Of a stretch of DNA of 26,699 bases, positions 13,450 through 20,101 are shown piece by piece; within the stretch, counting starts at the first letter, position 1, and each line of letters begins with the position of its first letter. The notes under the pieces are model-generated. The model was not told where the DNA came from. It saw only the letters and a program-made list of their open reading frames with translations, and did no database searches. The translations under genes and the position numbers were made by a program. Source of the stretch: an uncultured Lachnospiraceae bacterium (GTDB lineage: Bacteria; Bacillota; Clostridia; Lachnospirales; Lachnospiraceae); assembly GCA_910584785.1 (NCBI GenBank), contig CAJUDX010000044.1, positions 1 through 26,699 of the forward strand. The letters run 5' to 3'.

Positions 13450-14970
13450 TTATTGATAAATCTGCTTTCCTTCTTCCACCGTGGAAGCGTCTAAAACGAT
13501 ATGGTCATATACCGCAAGTCCATAGCTGACGCCCTTTCGTATGGTATAATACTCATCATTGGAAGCAAGAACTTCAATTTGTTTAAATACGGCATAGCCT
13601 TTATTAATATTGTAAACCCCCTGTAATGAAGCGCTGGCACTGATTTGGAAACGCCCCTCGTTCTCTGCGGCCCTTGCTGCCTGCGATGCGTCCTCGTGGG
13701 TTTCTTCCATCGTCACCCCGGCTGCATCCGGTGCGACATCTTCCTCAGCAATATTTTGACCCGTAGGCTTTACCAGATAGTCTCCTACCTTTAAGTCCTC
13801 TCCTTCGCCAATATCAATATAATAATACTCTTCCGTGGAATAGTAAATCGTTGCCGGAACAAAAACCACCGAAGTTCCCTGTTCAGAATAGACTTCCTTC
13901 ATAAATCCGGTGGCGCTGCCCTTCTTATCGCCGCCCTTTGCCAGATAATCCACAGGAATCAGATAAAACATCTTATCTGTAACAGCACTAATTGGGATTT
14001 TTAACCCAGTAACCCGGTCGGAAACGATTTCAAACTGAACAAAACGCTGAGATAAAAACTGGACCATGTATTCCTGAAAATCCAGCTTTCCATAAGCTTT
14101 TCCATCTTCCCCAAGAATAGTAGAGAAGGCGCCCTGTGCCATTAAATCCATTCCGGCAAAGCTGACCGTCAGGGAAGATGCCTGTCCATAATGCTGTAAA
14201 TCTTCCTCGCTCATCGGAAAAATGATTGACCAGTCATCCGAGGTAACTACCTTGTAGACAGGCGAACCTGCCGGAAGCACCTCACCTGCCTTAACACGCG
14301 AAAGCGGTGTGGAAACGCTCTGAGCAAACAGCTCTTCATTTATCCCTGCAGGGTCCAAATCTTCAAAGGAGTCAATGGCGTAAGAAATAATTCCCGCCTC
14401 ATCCGAACGTATCTGGTGAAAATTTATGCCCTCCTGCGTCATCAGCCCATCCAGGCTGTCCAGTACATTAATATTTGCATATTCTAAAACCAGTGCTTCT
14501 AAGGAATATTTTCTATCGTAGACTGAACGAAAATTTTCATCCGTATACGTCAGGCTAAAAGAATTAAGCTGTTTTTTTAAATTCAAAAGATTTTCTTCGC
14601 TCAGTGCTGTGCTTAACTCCGGCTGCTGTGCCAAAAATGTGGCTACCGATCCGGTCTCATCGACAGAATAAACTGCCGCGCCAATTCCTGCCCGCTTTCC
14701 TTCCCGGATATAATATTGAATATAACCGGCCCGCTCTGTATACTTCGTACTTTCCTCCCTAAGGATAATCCCGGTGTAATCCTTTTCATTGACAATACCG
14801 CCTTCCACTACCTCGTACACCTGCACCTTTTCCCGTTTTAAATAGGTATAAACACTAAAGCTCATATACACAAAAATAATGGCAAAAATAATCATACCTA
14901 CATTAAGATTCTTTGGACGTCTGTAGGGTACTACTTTGCGGTTTCCTGTCTTTTTCTTCTGGCTGCCCAT
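13450..14970 (-). CDS. HlyD-like membrane protein of the sepF-ylmE cluster
   Basis: A 506-residue protein with a basic cytoplasmic N terminus (KKKTGNRKVVPYRRPK), one membrane helix at about residues 24-45 and a large extracellular part. The region after the helix (VQVYEVVEGGIVNEKDYTGIILREE) and the later beta-rich part resemble HlyD/membrane-fusion adaptors. No ABC transporter genes adjoin it. Homologues of this type are common next to ylmE and sepF in Clostridia; I know no assigned function, and a role in envelope or division is only suggested by position. The start follows AAGGAGG with 7-nt spacing, and a good promoter lies just upstream. A direct repeat of copy A ends 6 bp after its stop. 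Confidence 0.8.
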   Translation of the reverse strand: MGSQKKKTGNRKVVPYRRPKNLNVGMIIFAIIFVYMSFSVYTYLKREKVQVYEVVEGGIVNEKDYTGIILREESTKYTERAGYIQYYIREGKRAGIGAAVYSVDETGSVATFLAQQPELSTALSEENLLNLKKQLNSFSLTYTDENFRSVYDRKYSLEALVLEYANINVLDSLDGLMTQEGINFHQIRSDEAGIISYAIDSFEDLDPAGINEELFAQSVSTPLSRVKAGEVLPAGSPVYKVVTSDDWSIIFPMSEEDLQHYGQASSLTVSFAGMDLMAQGAFSTILGEDGKAYGKLDFQEYMVQFLSQRFVQFEIVSDRVTGLKIPISAVTDKMFYLIPVDYLAKGGDKKGSATGFMKEVYSEQGTSVVFVPATIYYSTEEYYYIDIGEGEDLKVGDYLVKPTGQNIAEEDVAPDAAGVTMEETHEDASQAARAAENEGRFQISASASLQGVYNINKGYAVFKQIEVLASNDEYYTIRKGVSYGLAVYDHIVLDASTVEEGKQIYQ

Positions 14971-14994
14971 GAGAAGCCTCCTTCCCCTCCCGTT

Positions 14995-15023
14995 ATTATA
15001 AAAGGAAGAAGAGAAAAATGCAA
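14995..15023 (-). promoter_or_regulatory. Promoter of the HlyD-like gene
   Basis: On the minus strand TTGCAT (15023-15018), 17-bp spacer, TATAAT (15000-14995). It lies directly between the preceding terminator and the ribosome site of the gene. Confidence 0.8.
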
Positions 15024-15033
15024 ATACTTCCGT

Positions 15034-15066
15034 AAAAAAGCTGCTGCAAATATCTTTCGCAGCAGC
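15034..15066 (-). terminator. Terminator of the small P-loop gene
   Basis: On the transcribed strand GCTGCTGC, an 11-nt loop, GCAGCAGC and then TTTTTT: a perfect 8-bp GC-rich stem with U tract, 20 bp after the stop codon. Strong rho-independent terminator. Confidence 0.9.
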
Positions 15067-15085
15067 AAATACTATCTATATATGC

Positions 15086-15505
15086 TTATAAAGAAAGAAT
15101 CACGTCGTCTTTTGCATTATCTGGAAGCTCATCTGCATCCAAAGATACGCTAAGTACGAATGTCACATGATACTTCTCACCGATTTTTTCCAAGGTTGCT
15201 ATGGTTTGGGAGATGTCCTCACCCTCAAGTACTGACAATTTCAAAAAGCTGTCTAAAAACATAATTTCCAGGTCGTGATCCTGTGAAATAATGCCGCTGA
15301 TAAACCCAATAAAGCTTTCACTCGAATAAATAGGAAATTCATTAACATTAATCAAACGAATCTTGTTGCTTAGTTCATACATATGTTTCGAGCTCTTATC
15401 CAGGTATACGATAGAACCCTTAGCTGTCTTAATCGCTGCATTTGCCCTCTCTAATAGATGTTTCGTCTTACCTTTCCCCTTTTTGCCTGCTATAATCTGA
15501 ACCAT
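15086..15505 (-). CDS. Small P-loop ATPase-like protein of unknown function
   Basis: A 139-residue protein starting at MVQIIAGKKGKGKT, where AGKKGKGKT is a Walker A motif at the extreme N terminus. A hydrophobic strand ending in acidic residues, LEIMFLDSFLK, may be Walker B; TFVLSVSLDADELP follows. The start at 15505 is preceded by GGAGGAG with 7-nt spacing; an ATG at 15544 would lack one. It has its own promoter and terminator, so it is a single-gene unit between dacF and the HlyD-like gene. Relatives are sometimes labelled PilT-like, but it is far too short for a secretion ATPase. Function unknown. Confidence 0.8.
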   Translation of the reverse strand: MVQIIAGKKGKGKTKHLLERANAAIKTAKGSIVYLDKSSKHMYELSNKIRLINVNEFPIYSSESFIGFISGIISQDHDLEIMFLDSFLKLSVLEGEDISQTIATLEKIGEKYHVTFVLSVSLDADELPDNAKDDVILSL

Positions 15506-15558
15506 AACAATCTCCTCCTTCGGTTTAATTGTATAAAATGTCAATTAATTATAAAACA

Positions 15559-15587
15559 ATTATAGTATAAATATCCCAAAAACGCAA
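15559..15587 (-). promoter_or_regulatory. Promoter of the small P-loop gene
   Basis: On the minus strand TTGCGT (15587-15582), 17-bp spacer, TATAAT (15564-15559). The -35 lies next to the dacF stop codon. A stray TTGACA downstream lacks a properly spaced -10. Confidence 0.7.
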
Positions 15588-15590
15588 TGA

Positions 15591-16589
15591 CTAATTGACA
15601 ATTTTCTGGATTACTTGCGTCATGTTATCATAAAGGTTCGGGCGGCTGCTTGCTTTCAGCACGACCGAGATATATTCCTTCTCCTGTTCATCGCGGCTTG
15701 CCATCACCAGGCAATACCCCGCAGCATTCGTTGTTCCGGTCTTTCCAGAAAAAACGGTAAGCCCGTCAGGTGTCTCCCGTTCTCCGGTCAGAAACCAGTT
15801 TCCGCCCTTCCAGGTCTTAGAAACCAACTGACCATCACCGCTCATATAATTTGCCGTATAGGCTGTTGCCCCAGTTACTTCACGAAACTTAGGCTGCTTT
15901 AACGCTTCGTTAAAAATCAGATAAAGATCATAGGCTGTTGTTACATGTTCCTGATTCGTCAGTCCATGAGGATTAGTAAAATGTGTAGAGGTTGCGCCAA
16001 GCCGTGCTGCTTCCTCGTTCATCATCTCCGCAAAATGGTCGATATCGCCTGCCATATGAACAGCAATTGCCGCACCTGCATCATTTCCCGACGGAAGCAT
16101 CAACCCATATAAAAGCTGCTCTAAGGTTAACACATCGCCCGGATGGATGTCACAAAGGGTTGCCCCGCGCTCATCAATCACTGCCGCATCGGTCACAGTA
16201 ACCTCATCTTCCAAATTTCCATACTTAATCGCCAGTAAAGCAGTCATAATCTTCGTTGTACTTGCCGGATGAAGAACCTCAAAGGCATTTTTACTGTAAA
16301 TGGTCTGCTTATCTGTTAAATTAAACACAGCGGCTGCTTCCGAATTAATGGCTTCGTCCGGTATCTGTGCCGCCTCATCAACCACGCAGAGGTCTGCAGC
16401 CAAACCCTGTACCCGCTCAGTTGCCCGCTCTGTCTGACCCGCAGGTAATTCCCGCTCTGCCCACACATAAGGACGTTCAAGCGTTACCTTCTTGCAGCCG
16501 GAAGCAGCCAGGGAAAGCCAAACCAGACAAAATCCTAAATACAGCCGTTTTTTATTTACTTTAAACGCCCGCCGCTGAATAGGCAGCAT
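15591..16589 (-). CDS. DacF/PBP5-type D-Ala-D-Ala carboxypeptidase, predicted lipoprotein
   Basis: A peptidase S11 enzyme that trims the terminal D-alanine of peptidoglycan stem peptides outside the membrane. Numbered from the ATG at 16589 (333 residues), catalytic motifs are S110-TTK113 (HPASTTKIM), S167-GN (LPSGNDAG) and K283-TG (SGKTGTTNAAG). The N terminus has a lipoprotein signal: basic RRAFKVNKKR, hydrophobic LYLGFCLVWLSL, lipobox LAASGC with C32. A long C-terminal beta domain is absent. The start is uncertain. The frame is open upstream to a GTG at 16727, and the only good ribosome site, AGGAG, serves a GTG at 16685, giving a 32-residue longer product read through dispersed repeat copy B. 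The gene follows mgsA directly. Confidence 0.88.
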   Translation of the reverse strand: MLPIQRRAFKVNKKRLYLGFCLVWLSLAASGCKKVTLERPYVWAERELPAGQTERATERVQGLAADLCVVDEAAQIPDEAINSEAAAVFNLTDKQTIYSKNAFEVLHPASTTKIMTALLAIKYGNLEDEVTVTDAAVIDERGATLCDIHPGDVLTLEQLLYGLMLPSGNDAGAAIAVHMAGDIDHFAEMMNEEAARLGATSTHFTNPHGLTNQEHVTTAYDLYLIFNEALKQPKFREVTGATAYTANYMSGDGQLVSKTWKGGNWFLTGERETPDGLTVFSGKTGTTNAAGYCLVMASRDEQEKEYISVVLKASSRPNLYDNMTQVIQKIVN

Positions 16590-16668
16590 CAATTCAGGTA
16601 TTCCAAGTGCGCCCGTCTGACTTTTATTTATGGTAGTACACTCATTTATGGGCGCATGAAGGTTTACT
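16556..16668 (+). repeat. Dispersed structured repeat, copy B (in the dacF 5' region)
   Basis: The core at 16593-16668 (76 bp) begins TTCAGGTATTCCAAGT and retains GCGCCC/GGGCGC and TGAAGGTTTACT. The left flank at 16556-16592 is a diverged version of the direct repeat (TTACTTTAAACG, CCGCCGCTGAATAGGC). The right repeat is cut off after TTTACT. TTACT marks are 108 bp apart, matching the 107 bp of copies A and C. The minus strand is open through the element in the dacF frame. Confidence 0.8.
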
Positions 16669-16727
16669 CTCTTTTTGTCCAACACAATCTCTGTTCTCCT
16701 GATTCTGACATTTTCTCCATTTTGCAC

Positions 16728-17123
16728 TTATCGATACATCTCCCGCCACTCCAAATCGCCCCGATCCAAGGCCTTAATCAGCAGCTCCGCCGTTGCAAGA
16801 TTGGTCGCTAACGGAATATTGTGCATATCGCAGAGACGGACAACATTATTAACGTCCGGCTCATGGGATTTTGCAGAAAGAGCATCCCGAAGGAAGATCA
16901 CCAAATCAATTTCATTATGCTCAATCTGGGCAGCCAGCTGCTGTCCGCCCCCTAAGTGTCCAGCCAGATACTTATGGACATTTAAGTTTGCCACCTCTTC
17001 AATCAGACGCCCCGTTGTTCCTGTGGCAAAAAGTTCATTTTTACTTAAAATTCCCCGATAGGCAATACAGAAATTCTGCATTAGCTTTTTCTTTGCATCA
17101 TGTGCAATTAACCCGATATTCAT
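16728..17123 (-). CDS. mgsA: Methylglyoxal synthase
   Basis: A 131-residue enzyme converting dihydroxyacetone phosphate to methylglyoxal and phosphate, a bypass relieving sugar-phosphate stress. Family segments: N-terminal IGLIAHDAKK, LFATGTTGRLIEE (phosphate binding), GHLGGGQQLAAQI, DLVIFLRD and ATNLATAELLI. AAGGAGG lies about 8 nt before the ATG. The ATG overlaps the rodA TGA (ATGA), so translation is coupled; rodA-mgsA adjacency is common in Clostridia. dacF-like coding sequence follows with no clear gap. Confidence 0.96.
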   Translation of the reverse strand: MNIGLIAHDAKKKLMQNFCIAYRGILSKNELFATGTTGRLIEEVANLNVHKYLAGHLGGGQQLAAQIEHNEIDLVIFLRDALSAKSHEPDVNNVVRLCDMHNIPLATNLATAELLIKALDRGDLEWREMYR

Positions 17124-18274
17124 GTAATAACCCCTCCTTGATTATGCGTATTCTTTCTCTGTAGTCCAACATTTAATACAATTCCAATTCCCACGTACAT
17201 ACTGAGCAGGGAACTAACCCCATAACTGATAAACGGAAGCGGAAGGCCGGTATTGGGGAAAAACTTTGATGCCACGGCAATATTGGAAAAACTCTGGAAG
17301 CCAATCAGTGCTGCCATCCCTGTGCAGAGCAACTTTCCTGAATTATCCCTGGCCTGTCTTGCCATCCACAGACATTCATAAATAATCAAAAGATAAAGTC
17401 CAATCACCACAAGGCTTCCCACAAAGCCCAGTTCTTCTCCGATAATGGCAAAAATAAAATCGGTAGCCTCTTCTACCAGGAAATTCCCGTTCTTCACCGA
17501 AGCAATCGTAGTGTTATTCAGTCCCTTTCCCCAGAGCTGACCGGAACCAATAGCGATAACAGAATTATCCTGCTGCAAATTATTTTCCTGGTACTTATCT
17601 GGATAGATAAAGCTTAAAATACGCTGTGCCTGATACCCTCTTAAAAAAGGAATCATCTCGTACTGTAAAAGATAGATAAGTCCAGCAGCTATCGGCGTCA
17701 GAACAGCCAGAATGCCGAAAATCCACCGATAGCTTAAACCAGCGACAAAAATCATAGCAGTAAATACCATAATAATAATCAAACTGGTGGAAAGATTTGG
17801 CTCAAGCAAAATTAATAGTACAGGAAAACCAAAAAGAACTGCTGTAGCAGCCAGGATAGAAACCTGATTAATCCGCTCCTGGTATTTATGAAAATACCAG
17901 GAGAAGAAAACAATTAAACCAATTTTTGTAAACTCCGAGGGCTGGAGCTGGCCCAAGACAGGAACAACAACCCAGCGGGTTGCGCCGCCTTTGGCAATAC
18001 CGCTGACCAAAACCCATACTAACAGGCCAATACAGGCCAGGTAAGCCAAAATACCTAAATTTAATATCCGGTGATAATCCACCACTGCCAGAAACAAAGC
18101 GATAAGCAGCCCTACACCGATGCCAAGAATCTGACGGGTTACTCTGGAATCCTCCATCGATCCATTTGCCGCACTTCGGATAACCAAAACGCCAATAGTA
18201 CTTAACGCCAGTATATAAATCAGCAGGCGAAAATTAAAATTTCTCAGTTTGTATTGCGAAAATAAAAAGATCAT
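17120..18274 (-). CDS. rodA: RodA, SEDS peptidoglycan glycosyltransferase
   Basis: A 384-residue polytopic protein with about ten membrane helices that polymerises lipid II for side-wall growth together with a class B PBP. Characteristic segments: GGATRWVVVPVLGQLQPSEFTKIGLIVFFSWYF is present at mid-protein (family loop), followed by GSGQLWGKGL, the EATDFIFAIIGEELGF helix and LPFISYGVSSLLS at the end. RodA rather than FtsW is inferred from the mre-PBP2-min context. The start at 18274 has AAGGGG 8 nt upstream and overlaps the minE stop as ATGA; the ATG two codons earlier sits too close to the ribosome site. Confidence 0.93.
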   Translation of the reverse strand: MIFLFSQYKLRNFNFRLLIYILALSTIGVLVIRSAANGSMEDSRVTRQILGIGVGLLIALFLAVVDYHRILNLGILAYLACIGLLVWVLVSGIAKGGATRWVVVPVLGQLQPSEFTKIGLIVFFSWYFHKYQERINQVSILAATAVLFGFPVLLILLEPNLSTSLIIIMVFTAMIFVAGLSYRWIFGILAVLTPIAAGLIYLLQYEMIPFLRGYQAQRILSFIYPDKYQENNLQQDNSVIAIGSGQLWGKGLNNTTIASVKNGNFLVEEATDFIFAIIGEELGFVGSLVVIGLYLLIIYECLWMARQARDNSGKLLCTGMAALIGFQSFSNIAVASKFFPNTGLPLPFISYGVSSLLSMYVGIGIVLNVGLQRKNTHNQGGVIT

Positions 18275-18540
18275 GAACATTTCCCCTTATTCGATAAATC
18301 CAGAATCGGGAATGCAGCGTAAAGGGCATGTCCGGGATGACCGCTGACAATCTTAATTTCTATGCCCTCCCGGTCGATTTTCATGTATTTCGAAATGACA
18401 CGAATCATGTCATCCTTCATCTTATCCAGCAGCTCTGGCGAACAATTTGCCTTATCGGTGACAAGAACAACCTGCAACCGCTTCTTAGCAAGGCTGCCGG
18501 AATGGTTTCCGGCGATTTTCTGAAATACACGGCTAATCAT
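18271..18540 (-). CDS. minE: MinE, topological specificity factor
   Basis: An 89-residue partner of MinD that stimulates its ATPase and drives pole-to-pole oscillation of MinCD. The N-terminal anti-MinCD segment includes AKKRLQVVLVTDKANCSPELL and the C-terminal topological domain includes MIRVISKYMKIDREGIEIKI. AGGAGG precedes the ATG. The 12-bp gap from minD and ATGA overlap with rodA show a single operon. Presence of MinE suggests an oscillating rather than DivIVA-only system. Confidence 0.95.
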   Translation of the reverse strand: MISRVFQKIAGNHSGSLAKKRLQVVLVTDKANCSPELLDKMKDDMIRVISKYMKIDREGIEIKIVSGHPGHALYAAFPILDLSNKGKCS

Positions 18541-18552
18541 GACATTATCCTC

Positions 18553-19344
18553 CTAAGCTCTTCGTAAAAGGCTTGATAACCTGCTGAGAAGCTTAGGCTG
18601 AGCATCCAGGCTGAGGAAGGGAATCTCATCGCCCATCAGTCTGCGGCAAATATTCAGATAAGCCTGTCCCGCCATGGAACCCATGCCCACCAGAGGTTCT
18701 CCCTGGTTCGTGGAAATCACAATCGACTCGTCGTCCGGCACCACGCCTATCACATTCACTGCCAGGATATCCATCACATCATCCATGGACATCATATCTC
18801 CCCGCCTGACCATATCCATACGGATACGATTAACAATTAAATCAATCATCCCCATGTCTGCCGCTTCCAAAAGCCCGATAATCCGGTCTGCATCCCGAAT
18901 CGCTGAGACCTCCGGCGTCGTTACCACCAGCGCCCGCTCCGCCCCGGCAATTGCATTCTGAAAGCCCCGTTCAATGCCGGCAGGACAGTCCAGCAGTATG
19001 TAGTCAAACTCATCCCGCAGATCATCTACCAGCTTTTTCATCTGCTCCGGGCTGACCGCGGATTTATCCCTGGTCTGGGCAGATGGGAGTAAATACAGGT
19101 TTGGATATCTTTTGTCCCTTATCAGGGCCTGCTTCATCCGGCAGTTGCCTTCAACCACGTCCACCAGATTATACACAATCCGGTTTTCCAGCCCCATGAC
19201 CACGTCCAGATTCCTCAGACCAATATCAGTATCGATTAACACGGTCTTTTTCCCCAGGACAGCCAGTCCGGTGCCTACGTTTGCCGACGTAGTGGTTTTG
19301 CCGACCCCTCCTTTTCCAGAAGTAATAACAATGACTTCACTCAT
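18553..19344 (-). CDS. minD: MinD, septum-site-determining ATPase
   Basis: A 263-residue ParA/MinD-family ATPase that binds the membrane as an ATP dimer and recruits MinC. The deviant Walker A is SGKGGVGKTTTS, with signature K11 and K16. DTDIGLRNLD and DYILLDCPAGIE (Walker B region) follow. The C terminus LLSRLSSLLRRA is the amphipathic membrane-targeting helix. The start at 19344 (MSEVIVI) has GGAGG 8 nt upstream; the ATG at 19362 does not. Order minC-minD-minE. Confidence 0.97.
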   Translation of the reverse strand: MSEVIVITSGKGGVGKTTTSANVGTGLAVLGKKTVLIDTDIGLRNLDVVMGLENRIVYNLVDVVEGNCRMKQALIRDKRYPNLYLLPSAQTRDKSAVSPEQMKKLVDDLRDEFDYILLDCPAGIERGFQNAIAGAERALVVTTPEVSAIRDADRIIGLLEAADMGMIDLIVNRIRMDMVRRGDMMSMDDVMDILAVNVIGVVPDDESIVISTNQGEPLVGMGSMAGQAYLNICRRLMGDEIPFLSLDAQPKLLSRLSSLLRRA

Positions 19345-19408
19345 AATGATATCCTCCTGCAAAAACAGCTATTTTATTGTACTACAAATCATAATATTTT
19401 TCCAGCAT

Positions 19409-20074
19409 TTAATGAAAATTTAACAGATTTAAAAAACTCTTTTTCAATGCCCTTGTGCAGATTGCTCCATTCTCCACCATGGCAAGCATGGGGCCTTTTC
19501 CCAGGCGCTTATTCTTCTCGCCAATCCGGCTGGAATAATTGCCGATACGAATTTGGATGGGCGCCATATCCAGAGCCACCACGACAGCATCAGGGTTTCC
19601 GTTTGAGCCTGCATAGACCGAACCCTTAAGCTCGCCTAGGACAATAACATTTCCCTTTGCGGATATTCTGGCACCGTGATTGACATCGCCAATCACCACC
19701 AAACTTGCCTCTGTTTCCAGAATATCCCCCCGGTGGAGGTCCCCCTTATAAAACTTGCCGGTTTGTGCGCTCAGTTCCATCAGTTTTTCATTCAGAGCCT
19801 TTTCACATCGGCGGATTTGCTCGCCGTTTTGGTCAATCAGGCAGAGAATTTCCACCTGGGAACTGTCCATGATGGCGTTTGCCACCTGAAATTCTTCTTC
19901 CGGTGTAAGGCTGCGCCCCTCCAGGGCAAGAGCCATTTGGACAGAACCCCAAAACTTTGCGCTCTCCCGGAATTTTTTTCCCAGGTCCTCTAAAATCTGG
20001 GCAAATGGCGCCTCCGGGTCCAGGTAGATCGTCATTCCCGATTTATTTCCTTTAATCATCACGGTACTGTGCAT
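19409..20074 (-). CDS. minC: MinC, FtsZ assembly inhibitor
   Basis: A 221-residue protein with an N-terminal FtsZ-inhibiting domain (about 1-100) and a C-terminal beta-helix domain (about 110-215) that dimerises and binds MinD. The C-domain signature GDVNHGARISAKGNVIVLGEL, GSVYAG and ALDMAPIQIRIG is clear, and the C terminus is hydrophobic (SFLNLLNF). It follows the PBP2 gene by 27 bp, so the mre-PBP2 and min groups are probably co-transcribed. Confidence 0.94.
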   Translation of the reverse strand: MHSTVMIKGNKSGMTIYLDPEAPFAQILEDLGKKFRESAKFWGSVQMALALEGRSLTPEEEFQVANAIMDSSQVEILCLIDQNGEQIRRCEKALNEKLMELSAQTGKFYKGDLHRGDILETEASLVVIGDVNHGARISAKGNVIVLGELKGSVYAGSNGNPDAVVVALDMAPIQIRIGNYSSRIGEKNKRLGKGPMLAMVENGAICTRALKKSFLNLLNFH

Positions 20075-20101
20075 AGATCATCACCTCTGTTTGTTCTTCC
20101 T

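Noticed and set aside
15541..15546. TTGACA on the minus strand upstream of the small P-loop gene as a -35
   Set aside because: No acceptable -10 at 16-18 bp; the TTGCGT-N17-TATAAT pair just upstream is better.
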